A DNA stretch of 64,000 nt, taken from the NCBI GenBank assembly GCA_964034945.1, contig OZ035963.1, positions 40,819,090 through 40,883,089 on the forward strand, in the 5' to 3' direction. The notes below the pieces were generated by a model that did not search any database, was not told the origin of the DNA, and was given only the letters and a program-made list of their open reading frames with translations. The position numbers and the translations under genes were made by a program. Origin of the DNA: Chrysopilus asiliformis (taxonomy: Eukaryota > Arthropoda > Insecta > Diptera > Rhagionidae). Positions 54,078 through 63,395 of the stretch are shown here, one piece after another (within the stretch, counting starts at the first letter, position 1; each line of letters begins with the position of its first letter).

Positions 54078-54652
54078 AGGTGGGTTTAGAAACACGAGCA
54101 TTTTCATTTTTACTGGCAAAGTGAGCGGGATAGCGAAATTCAAATTTACGTGCGCAAAAAGTCAATCACATCAGTGTCTCACACGTACTTTCCCTTCCAC
54201 TTTATGGCGAACTGTCACTGCACATCACCTTCTCACAGCAATACGTTTGTTAGCACTTCAATTTCACCTAATAAAATCATTTTGTGGGATGTTATAATTA
54301 ATAACATAATTATTATTACCTCCCGTTTCCATTTAAAATGCGTAGCTTTCAAATAAACATCGAACTTAACCTTACTTTTGCTGGCTGCCATAATTCCCCA
54401 TAATTCAGGGGTAACATTTTGCTGGCAGGGCGGGGAAGTCCAATGTGTTTGTTGTTGTTTACTGCCATAACTTTCCTATCGTCGACGAAAATTATGGATA
54501 GTAAAACCACTACATGCAAGCAAAATTTCCAGTAAAATTTTTACTGAGTGGTTTCCCGTCCCTTTCCCACTTGGTGAAAAAGTCATAAGAAATCTGGCAT
54601 TTCACTCACTTTGCCAGTAAAAATGAAAATGCTCGTTTTTCTAAACCCACCT
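54078..54652 (-). mobile_element. 575-bp PIF/Harbinger-type MITE, copy 2 (opposite orientation)
   Basis: Same ends as copy 1 and TTA duplication (54075-54077, 54653-54655). The endonuclease frame (SSFIC / YATSSCETF) closes when it is ignored. Confidence 0.92.
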
Positions 54653-54655
54653 TTA

Positions 54656-55017
54656 TGCAACCTCGTCTTGTGAAACTTTTTTCTTGGACAATATCTTCGC
54701 ATTAGACTTGAAGCAAGTAAATTCTATCAGCAATGCTCGCAATAGAATGCTTGACCTGATCTTTTGCTCCAATACCGACGGCATCATTGTCAGTAATGCT
54801 AACGATTCGCTGCTTAAGGAAGTTCCAGACCACCCAGCATTAGAACACATTTTTGTTTTAGATAATTCTAGTTCTAACCATCTGAATAATAACATTTTCC
54901 ATTATAATTTTAAAAAAGCAGATTTTCACTCTCTAAATTATTTTCTTAACAATATAGATTGGCAAACATTGATTTATAATGACAACAATATACACTTCGT
55001 GAATTAAGAAATAAACG
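54656..55017 (+). pseudogene. LINE ORF2, endonuclease end
   Basis: In register with the part before the MITE: LDLKQVNSISNARNRMLDLI, CSNTDG and DHPALEHIFVL (endonuclease C-terminus), then HYNFKKADFHSLNYFLNNI. A shift near 54990 precedes the mariner insertion, after which the frame would read TLRELRNKRNSAWRK. Confidence 0.82.
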
Positions 55018-55019
55018 TA

Positions 55020-55924
55020 ACACATGGATCAATAAGTCCCAAGACTAACAATGAAAACAACATTTTTTTTGCAAAATTTTTTTTTATTCATCAATATAAT
55101 CACCTTTTAGGGTGATACAATCGTCACGCCATGCGTATCCCAAAAAACTGACGCCATGACTTTGCCAGCTGACTGCTGCGTTTTCGGACGCTTCGGACGG
55201 CTTTCGCCAGCTGTGCGCCACTCAGATGACTGCCGCTTCGACTCTGGAGTGTAGTGATGTATCCATGTTTCGTCCATGGTCACGTAACGACGCAAGAAAT
55301 CTTTTTTATTGCGAGTAAATAGCGATAAACAGCTTTCTGAATCATCGACTCGTTGCTGTTTTTGTTTCATCGAAAGCAATCGCGGCACCCACTTGGAAAA
55401 AACCTTTTTCATGCTCAATTTTTCATGAAGGATAGTAAATGCACTTCCATATGATATCTGTGTTATCTCAGCAATCTCGCGGAGCTTCACTTTACGATCT
55501 TTCATTATAATTTTTGTCACTTCACTCACATTTTCCGGTGTAACGGCTTCCACAGGTCTACCCGAGCGTTCCGCGTCATTTGTGTCGGTACGACCACGTT
55601 TAAACTCGGTAAACCACCGACAAATCGTTGCTTTTGATGGACAAGAGTCCGGGTAACATTTTTCAATCCATTGTTTCGCTTGCACGGTGTTTTTATCCAT
55701 TAAAAAACAATGTTTTATCAGAACACGAAACTCGGTTTTTTCCATTTTTTAAACAAACTACAAAACGACTTTACTCCAACCTCGATAACTCAGCTGTTTC
55801 TGGTCCGATCGACTTAAAATTTTGACACGTTTCAAGCAAAGGTTAGTACTCTAGAAAGACGTGGTTACTGGTTTACTACGAGCGTCATCTCTGGGTTAGT
55901 CTCGGGACTTATTGATCCATGTGT
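55020..55924 (-). mobile_element. Mariner element with internal deletion (905 bp)
   Basis: Inverted ends ACACATGGATCAATAAGTCC over 30 bp with one mismatch; TA duplication 55018-55019 and 55925-55926. About 400 bp shorter than a full mariner because the middle of the transposase is lost. Confidence 0.93.
55107..55745 (-). pseudogene. Mariner transposase, N-terminal two thirds, deletion-truncated (212 codons)
   Basis: MEKTEFRVLIKHCFLMDKNT, then helix-turn-helix (SKATICRWFTEFKRGR), second HTH (KLREIAEITQISYGSAFTI) and YVTMDETWIHHYTPESKRQS with the first catalytic Asp, ending KVMASVFWDTHG. A deletion joins this to the last codons of the gene: out of frame one reads DDCITLKGDYIDE and a stop, the normal mariner C-terminus. 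The second and third catalytic Asp are missing, so the product is inactive. Confidence 0.9.
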
Positions 55925-55926
55925 TA

Positions 55927-57716
55927 ATTCCGCTTGGAGGAAATTTGATATAACGAAAAGCAATGACGACTATGTAACTTATTCTGAACTTAGAAAACAA
56001 TTTAATATTTATTACAGGTATTGTTATCAGTGTTATTTAAATGAGTGTAAAACTAACATTATTAATAATCCAAAATTTTGTAAACTCAAAACGAAAGTCT
56101 AGTCAGTATCCGTCGGTCCTAAGTTATAAAAATTCCACTAGTGAGGATCCACCAGTAATATCACATGTTTAGTGACTTTTTTAAAGAATATTTTAATACA
56201 TCAAACTATGATATTGACTATGATTATTTTAAATACTTGACAAATAACCCTAGTTGTGTTATTAATAACTTGACACTTAGTCCCGTAAATGTTTTGGATT
56301 GTTTATCAAAACTTGACGATGATTTCTCTGATGTACCTGACGGTTTATCTTCAGCGTTTCTGCTTAATTGTAAATCAGCTTTAGCTGATCCGTTAACATA
56401 CTTATTTAATTTGTCCTTGTCAACTGGCGTGTTCCCAAATATATGGAAACATTTTTTTGTTGTCCCCATCCATAAAAAGGGTTCCAAAAGCTCTGTAGAA
56501 AACTACAGACCAATAGCAAAACTTTCCCCTATACCAAAAATGTTTGAGTCACTCGTATGTGATTCACTTAGTTTTCAATGTAAATCTTTAATTAGTGATA
56601 GCCAACATGGTTTTATCAAAGGTAAATCTACTACTACAAACTTACTGGAATTTACAACCATATGCTTAACGGAAATTGAATCTGGAAATCGAGTTGACTG
56701 TGTCTATACAGATTTTTCCAAAGCATTTGACAAATTGCCACACAATATATTATTATTTAAGCTACAATGTGCCGGGTTTTCAAGTGCAATATTACGCTGG
56801 ATCAAGTCGTATCTCTCCAACAGAACTTTTCAAGTTGTTTTCAAGTCATCACTTTCTAATGTCACTGTTGCTCTGTCAGGTGTACCACAAGGTAGCCATT
56901 TAGGACCTTTATTGTTTAATTTATTTATTAACGATGTGTTTACACTGACAAAAAATGTATCTGTTCTCGGTTTTGCCGATGATTTAAAATTATTTAATGT
57001 TATACATAATAGACAAGATTCGCTTATTCTGCAAGAAAGCCTAGATACATTTTCCTTGTGGTGCATAAAAAATGGTTTAACGCTAAACGTACCTAAATGC
57101 TCCTTTATTTCATTTGGACGCCAAGCTAAAAATGATAGCTTGTTGACCTACACTTTAGGTGGTTCTACAATTACTAGAACTGACAAAATTAATGACCTCG
57201 GTGTCTTACTTGACGAAAAGCTAAGCTTTAAATTTCATATTAACAATATTATTATTCGAGCGAATTCTATGTTAGGTTTTGTTAAGCGTTGGTCCAAGGA
57301 AATTTCTGATCCTTATGTTTTAAAAGCTTTGTTCGCTCGTTCGTCCCATTCTTGAATATGCATGTGTTGTTTGGAAACCGCACTATAATATTCACATTTC
57401 TCGTCTTGAATCTATTCAAAAACGATTCCTACAATTTACATTGAAATTTTTGCCATGGGAGAATCGTTTATTGCTTCCACCATATGATGATAGGCTAAAG
57501 TTATTACATATGTCGTCTCTTAATCACCGTAGGTGTATACTAATTCATGATTTGTTATGCGGTAATATTAACTCACCAAACCTTTTGAGTCTGATTAGTA
57601 TTAATTCACATTTTCGTACCACCAGGGACAAAACATTTATTTATTTGGATGGCCATAGGACGAACTATGGTCATTATAAACCAATGTCTGCCATGAGTAG
57701 ATTCTACAATGACTAT
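55927..57716 (+). pseudogene. LINE ORF2, reverse transcriptase and C-terminus, frameshifted
   Basis: NSAWRKFDITKSNDDYVTYS links to the main open part 56165-57355: VVPIHKKGSKSSVENYRPIA, YTDFSKAFDKLPHNILL (motif A), LSGVPQGSHLGPLLFNLF (motif B), LGFADDLKLFNV (motif C), LTLNVPKCSFISFG and KINDLGVLLDEKLSF. After a shift at 57350 the frame goes on LEYACVVWKPHYN and LLSLISINSHFRTTRDKTF to 57716. All catalytic Asp are kept. Stops at 56101 and two shifts make it a pseudogene. Confidence 0.9.
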
Positions 57717-58460
57717 AGGCACAGAGAAGTATAATAGACAGAGAAACAATTTGCACTACGGTTTCTGTGGCATTTATGCTTCATACAAAACTCTAAATTT
57801 CCGTGGCTCCCCTGTTGGATGTAATAGTGAGTGGATCGTAAAAACCAATTCTCTCTCATTCGTCTGTGACGCCAGCCATCATTCGCATAGGATAATTCGA
57901 ATAGGAGAGCTGATAACGCAAAAATGAGATGAGAGTGAACCGAACATCTCTTCATCTTTTTACCAACACAAGCATGGGGAGCTACGGCTAGTATAATTTT
58001 ATTCGATTGAGCTGTGGAAAATCGAATACGAAAATGATTATCTGTTAAGCTACATTTATCTGTGCTATAGGTTAGGTTAGGTTAGAGTGGCTGCCAAAAA
58101 GGCACACTTAGGCCAGAAATGGCCCATTGTGATATCACGCGAATCTTGACGATCCATTTCTCTATACCTCGAACCATTTGGAGCTTCTGATGAAGCGGAG
58201 TAGATCTGCAACGCTTGTGGCGCTTAGGTCTTCTAGATCGTTTAGGAAGAAACTGCCCAAATGAGTTCTTCTGCGTTGAACTAGTGCTGGGCAATGACAG
58301 AGAAGATGAGTTGTCGACTCCTCTTCGTCCACATCCCCACAGCTTCTACAAAAGTCGTTTGAGGGAGCTCCAAGCCTGTCGGCATGTCTGCCTATTAGGC
58401 AGTGCGCTGTTATTATTCCCACTACCGTGCTGATCGCATTTCTTTGTAGTGAGAGGAGTC
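57717..58460 (-). mobile_element. 5'-truncated LINE fragment of another family (744 bp)
   Basis: Flanked by a 14-bp duplication TCTACAATGACTAT (57703-57716, 58461-58474), typical of target-primed reverse transcription. The minus strand carries a LINE C-terminus and then CTAACCTAACCTAACC at about 58085-58069. A further 345 bp without clear origin lie between this tail and the left duplication. Confidence 0.85.
58162..58422 (-). pseudogene. LINE ORF2 C-terminal zinc-knuckle fragment
   Basis: GIITAHCLIGRHADRLGAPS, DFCRSCGDVDEEESTTHLLC and CPALVQRRR form the CCHC motif found at the end of R1/LOA/I-group ORF2 proteins; DLLRFIRSSKWF ends it. Only the last 86 codons remain. Confidence 0.8.
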
Positions 58461-58474
58461 TACAATGACTATGC

Positions 58475-58566
58475 TCATGATGTAAATTTTAATTTAAGTA
58501 AAAATTCAATTAGTATTTAGATGGTTCAAAATGTACCTGTTGAATGATAATAAATAAATAAATAAA
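58475..58566 (+). other. 3' end of the CR1/jockey-group LINE
   Basis: Last codons (AHDVNFNLSKNSISI, stop), short UTR and AATAAATAAATAAATA tail. Confidence 0.8.
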
Positions 58567-58572
58567 TATAGC

Positions 58573-59060
58573 AGGCTCTGATAACGGTGAGTCAGTTTCT
58601 GTGCCGAATCATCGGCGGAATCTTCGGTCCGTACTTCTTCCAAAACGAAACTGGCATTGAACTGGAATTATAAGGAAGGCTAGCCAGAGCGACTTTACTA
58701 TTTTGTGTTTAACCATTGAATCGTTTCTGATACATGGTTTTTATGCGACCTTTCTAGCATTTGATTTCTATTGGAATTTCTCGGTTTGTAGGTCATTAAA
58801 AAAAATATAACAAAAGGTTATATTATTTTTGTGGATGTTATCACATCCAAATTCCTCCCAACAGACAAGACATGATTGTTCTGACACCTGTTTCTTTAGG
58901 AGCTTGTTTCTGGCACTCCACCAAATCCTGAAAGCCTGCGTGGAAGCTGGTATAGCAGACTCTGATAACGGTGAGTCAGCTTCCGTACTTCTTCCAAAAC
59001 GAAACTGGCATTGCCATAACCGTCAACGGCGATCGCTACAGATCGATGATAAGTAATTCG
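58573..59060 (+). pseudogene. Two tandem fragments of a mariner-type transposase
   Basis: 58595-58665 reads GGIFGPYFFQNETGI across a change of frame; 58985-59055 reads PYFFQNETGIAITVNGDRYR SMI-like. Both are of the type seen at 7100-7150. They are part of a tandem duplication: unit 1 is 51010-51261 plus 58573-58690, unit 2 is 58693-59060 with a small deletion. Confidence 0.65.
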
Positions 59061-59089
59061 GGCGCCCGAATTTGTAAAAATAATATTCC

Positions 59090-59240
59090 TTACGACAAAA
59101 TGTTTACGATAAATTGTCTTACGATAAATTGTCTTACGATAAATTGTTCTTACGATAAATTGTCTTACGATAAATTTTTCTTACGATAAATTGTTCTTAC
59201 GATAAATTGTTTTACGATAAATTGTTTACGGTAAATTGTC
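59090..59240 (+). repeat. 15-16-bp tandem repeat, about ten units
   Basis: TTACGATAAATTGTC and one-base variants repeated without interruption. Confidence 0.95.
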
Positions 59241-59540
59241 CGCGAATCATATTCCATACTTAATGCCATAACATATTCTTTCAAACAAATGAGTGGATAT
59301 CTGACACACAACTTGTTTTATTTCCATTTGAAAATAGAGCGTCCTTATTGGGCATCTGTTCATTTATTTATTTTGCCTGATTTGTATTCACTTTGGGAAT
59401 CATACTCCGAGAGTTCGTAACGCATTCTCAACAGTATTACCGATGGATCTTTTTATCGAAATTGTCCTTTTAGGGGTTTATGATCCGTAAAGATGGTAAA
59501 TCGTCTACCATATAGGTAGCAACGAAAATTTTTAATTCCC
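59241..59540. other. Unassigned stretch
   Basis: No ORF or repeat recognised in about 300 bp. Confidence 0.35.
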
Positions 59541-59549
59541 CATAAAATC

Positions 59550-59765
59550 GCTCCAGCGTAGTCCAAGTGGTAAAGTACTTGGCCCGTGTTCCGGAGATCA
59601 CTGGTTCAATTCCCGGCTGTCGCACACTGTGATTCAAATTCAAGTCCGCTCAACTTGCTTTACGAAATGATGCTAACGACATCATCGGTCTAGATTGCTA
59701 TCACGGCATCTGCAGTTGATGGGTTGCAACGTAAAAACCTTACAAATTTTATAATTCATCCATAG
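59550..59765 (+). mobile_element. tRNA-derived SINE or tRNA-like sequence
   Basis: Pol III internal promoter: A box TAGTCCAAGTGG (59559-59570) and B box GGTTCAATTCC (59603-59613), 32 bases apart, in a tRNA-like head from about 59555 to 59625. The head does not close as a proper acceptor stem, so it is not an obvious functional tRNA. About 130 bp of unrelated body follow, as in SINEs. The 3' end is not fixed. Confidence 0.6.
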
Positions 59766-59789
59766 TTTCCAATCCATGTGAAACTGTAG

Positions 59790-60047
59790 GTGCGAAGCAG
59801 GAAAGAAATTGTTATGAAAACTCAATTCAGGAGGCCCAAACTCTTCGAGAGCTGTAGAATTTCCCTTTCCGTAATGGAATATCGACGTTCCGCAAGGTTT
59901 AAGGTTCTGCTCGCGAAAGCTATTGGCCTATCGTCGCCATTTATTTGTTGGGACAATACGGCTCCCATCGCTACAGTAGTTAATATAAAAGGTTTTTCGA
60001 AATCAAAGTATATTAATGCTTGCTTAAAATTATTGAATGCCGACTCG
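59790..60047 (-). pseudogene. Gypsy RNase H fragment
   Basis: Minus strand: ALIYFDFEKPFILTT, GAVLSQQINGDDRPIAFASR and TLNLAERRYSITEREILQL, a gypsy RNase H block. The element continues to the right of the MITE at 60054-60553. Confidence 0.75.
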
Positions 60048-60053
60048 CAATTG

Positions 60054-60553
60054 AAGACCTAAGTGCAAAAAGCGGTCGTCTCCTTTTTTTTGAAAACACA
60101 AATTACAATTTGAAAAAAAGCATGTATTCTTACATTATTTTAATTTGAGATAAATCTATGTTTTTTTTGAAAAAGTTATAGACATTTTAAATTTTGGAGA
60201 TGTGTGTTTCTTGCACCCAAGAGTAGATCAGCGGTTTTCAAAATTAGTTAATGACTACAAGATACAGTTTAAAATATGTTTAATAGCTTTTAAAAATAAA
60301 CAAATAAAAAAATATTCATTTTAACAAAAAAAAACTCCCAGAAAAAAAAATTAAAAATTTTATGAAAAAAAATTCTGCATATGAAACAAAACCTTCAGTC
60401 GTCTCCTTTTCTTTAATATCTTTTTACACAGGGCTCCAATAAGTATGGTATTTGTAGCCAAATGTGCGCATTCGTTTATTCTTGCATTTTTTCTTCAAAA
60501 AGTTTTCATTTTCTTCAAAAAGTGGAGATGACCGCTTTTTGCACCGAGGTCTT
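60054..60553. mobile_element. 500-bp MITE in the gypsy fragment
   Basis: Inverted ends AAGACCTAAGTGCAAAAAGC / AAGACCTCGGTGCAAAAAGC continue GGTCRTCTCC. CAATTG lies at both sides (60048-60053, 60554-60559); being a palindrome it could be duplication or part of the ends. No coding capacity. Confidence 0.75.
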
Positions 60554-60559
60554 CAATTG

Positions 60560-61245
60560 TCGTTCCATTCGAACTTTGCCAATTCTGAAGAATTGGAAAC
60601 GAATTTTCGGACAAGTTTTACGGTTTTCGACCGCGGGAACTCTTTTACATTTAAAAGCCATTCTTTTGAAGTATATAAGATGTACTAAATGCCGTTTTGG
60701 CCCTATCTTCTTTAGTTATTAGTACTTGATAATACCTGCAGTATCGCGAATGATCCAACTGGTCCAGAATATCTTCAATTCTAGGCAGTGGATACGTGTT
60801 TCATTGAGTTTACTGTAGTCGACTACTACTCTCCATCGTTTGGTCTCATCTTTTCCCGTTTTTTTGGGAACTACCGGCAAGGGTGAATTCTAAAGGCTAT
60901 GACTAGGCTTAATAATGTTATTTTCTAACATATCGGTAATCTGCTCCTAGATCACCTTGTAGTGAACTTCTGGTAAACAGTACATCTTTTGATCTATTGG
61001 CAGATGATCAACCTTTGTTAGTATTTTGTGTATTTGCTCATTAGTGTGCGATAAAATATATCCTAAAATTCTTTGCATATTTCTAGAACTGCCTGTTTTT
61101 CTTTGTCGTTATACTCGTTATCTATGTTCAAAAATTTAAATAATTTTTCTTCTCTATCATTAACTTCTCTTATTCTATTTATAACTTTAGATTCTTCAAA
61201 AAAAAATTGATTTGTCTCTTTCGTAGATCGTATTAACTACAGTGT
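60560..61245 (-). pseudogene. Gypsy reverse transcriptase fragment
   Basis: Minus strand, several frames: MLENNIIKPSHS, PLPVVPKKTGKDETKRW, RVVVDYSKLNETR, then DRAKTAFST, all from the fingers and palm of a Ty3/gypsy reverse transcriptase, with deletions. A different element from that at 35240. Confidence 0.7.
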
Positions 61246-61252
61246 GACCTCG

Positions 61253-61520
61253 ATAATCGCAACTATAGTGGCCAGAGCGTGTTGCGTTAACCGAGTCAGT
61301 TGCGATAACCGAGTCAGTACCGATATGTTTCAAAAAAAGAAACAAAATCCATCAAACAACATTCTATAAGTGAACAAAAGTTTTATTTCATTAAAATTTT
61401 TATAAACAAAACATAGCTACGATTTTTTGTAAAATTAGTTTTTGATTAAAGATCCCGATATTTTTGTTTGCTTTTTGTTGCCACAGACTTGTTTTGTGAT
61501 AGCCACTTCTTTAATAAATA
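61253..61520 (-). mobile_element. End of a pogo/Tigger-type element
   Basis: TA followed by CAGTGTGACCTCGATAATCG, with inner copies of GTTGCGWTAACCGAGTCAG. The minus strand has LLKKWLSQNKSVATKSKQK YRDL, like a transposase tail. Cut at about 61520 by the CCCGTATGG repeat; the other end is not found. Confidence 0.55.
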
Positions 61521-61615
61521 AACATAACAAAAGCTATAATTGCCAGCAAATATTGGAAACCCGTATGGTGATTTCAGTGAACATTTGTATCAAAATTCCA
61601 CTTTGAAGTGAAATT
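61521..61615 (+). repeat. Dispersed repeat with CCCGTATGGTGA ends, copy D (short)
   Basis: AACATAACAAAAGCTATAAT then CCCGTATGGTGAT and CAAAATTCCACTTTGAAGT. The hairpin is damaged. Confidence 0.7.
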
Positions 61616-62254
61616 TGTTTTTAAAAATTACTCTGTGTAATGTTTTATTACTCTATTCTTCATACTAATTTTGGTTTTCTAACTTACTATACATTATAAG
61701 TAATTATTTACAATATATTTTTTAACTACTGCGAATTAAACTTTCTCAGTCAACAAAAACAATTGTTTTGTTTTTGTAGTTCAGCAAGGGCACGGGAAGC
61801 CGAAAGTTATCTTGCCAGAATGGAAATTGGGAAAGGTTATGTCAGTTGGTAAAGGGAATTAATGTGAAATACAAAAGATTTTAAAAAAGGTGTAGAAAAA
61901 AGACATGAATTTGTTAAAATTGTTAATATAGTTATATTATGAAAATAGATCTGTTGTATTTCTGCATATACATGTTATGTGAATTAACTTATGTACTACT
62001 AATACTATTTTTTATTATTTTTTTATTTTGTGTTTTTTTTATGTTACTACTACAATACTTGTTTCCCTACTTACAGTAAACTACATTCAATAAACTACTA
62101 GCACACCAATACATTTTTTTTGTAAAGTGTATTTGTCTGTTTGTTACCAATATATAAACTTGACTTCTATGTTTGTTTTACAAGCAAAAAAAAAACAAAT
62201 AAAGAAATAAACTTTTATGACTAAAACATTAAAGGAACAGGAGCAACAACAAAG
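61616..62254. other. AT-rich stretch, probably the 3' noncoding end of the Helentron
   Basis: No ORF or clear terminus. It lies downstream of the minus-strand Helentron stop. Confidence 0.35.
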
Positions 62255-63395
62255 TTAAATTACACAAAGAATTTTGTGGGATTCTATTATATTAAGTGCT
62301 GAATTTATAACAATCTGTATAGCGTCGTGAAAACTATAAACCTCTTCAAAAGTATCTGCGAAAATTGAAGATGTATCTAAATTAGAGAAACACCAGTCGA
62401 TTTGGGAACCGCAGTTAGTGGTCGAAACTCTTTGGTCTAACAAACTTCGTAGACTCAAATCGCGAAGTTTTTTGCTCATCACATCATTATTATTGATACT
62501 ACGATCTTGATTAAAATCTCCCAAGATAATCATTTTTCGATTGCAAGAAAAAGGTATCCGCAATATATTTTCTAGCTCTGGAATAACGCGTGTTTTTGAA
62601 AAACGTGGACTTTTATATAAAGCTAGGAATAATATGTCATGAAATTCAAACAAAACATATTGGAAAACATGATTATTTTCACAGATTTGTTGTACTTTTA
62701 CAACATTGATAAGTGAGGCAATTGAATTCTTAGCAAAACAGAGTATCCCATTGTGTTTTCTTATATTTTGCCCTCCGCTGTTATCTAACCTAGCGACAAT
62801 GGAATATTGATCTAAGTCATACTCCTCATTGGGCAATGTCCAAGTTTCTACAAAACATAGGATATCGAGTGACAAAACTAAATTGTTGCATTTAATATCT
62901 TCGATGTGTTTGTGTAAACTTTGGACGTTATGGAATAAGACGCTAAATTTATTAAGGAATTTATCTTTCAAATTTGCAAAATGAGGCGTTAGAAGTTTTT
63001 CTGCATTCAAAGATACTAACTCTGTAGAAACGGGATCAGAAGCTGTAGGAGATTTTGGTGATTTGAATTTCCCGACTAAAAAGAGACCAGAAGCTTTTGT
63101 TGCTCGGTTACATGCCACATACAAATGGGCCCGTGTCATACCAGGGGTTAAATGAACAGCAACGTTAACATAAGTGGATCCCTGACTTTTGTGGATAGTA
63201 ATAGCTTCGGCTGGGACGACCGGAAACTGGGACCTCTCAATTACGACTCGAACATTGGATTTATATTGAAAACTTTTAACTAATTTTTCTATAGGAGTCC
63301 AATTTAAGTTTTCAGAATGTGTTCGTTTAAAACGCCCGTCTTGACCGATAGATAATTCTTCGAATTGAATCCATAAGCGAATTGGCACGCGAGCA
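62255..63395 (-). pseudogene. Helentron helicase C-terminus and AP-like endonuclease
   Basis: VPIRLWIQFEELS continues the helicase after the frame change. AEAITIHKSQGSTYVNVAV and MTRAHLYVACNRATKASGLF are the last helicase motifs. Then the endonuclease: FSVLFHNVQSLHKHIEDIK, LDILCFVETWTLPNE (catalytic Glu), MIILGDFNQDRS and SQIDWCFSNLD, ending at 62255. Once past the frame break it is open for about 377 codons, so decay is limited. The ATG at 63388 is internal, not the gene start. Confidence 0.87.

Larger units (their letters stand above)
51262..58566 (+). mobile_element. CR1/jockey-group LINE, near full length, with five nested insertions
   Basis: Flanked by TATAGC (51256-51261, 58567-58572); the uninterrupted site is visible at 58950. 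The 5' end has CAGAAG at +1 and GGACG at about +30, like internal downstream promoters of jockey-type LINEs. ORF1, endonuclease, reverse transcriptase and an AATAAATAAATA tail are all present. Nested inside: the CCCGTATGG repeat with its MITE, a second MITE, a mariner and a minus-strand LINE fragment. Confidence 0.85.

Noticed and set aside
58069..58085. Telomere sequence (TTAGG-like)
   Set aside because: Only three GGTTAG units, at the end of a LINE C-terminal fragment with 14-bp target duplications; it is a LINE tail.
59555..59625. Functional tRNA gene
   Set aside because: A and B boxes are good, but the acceptor ends do not pair convincingly.
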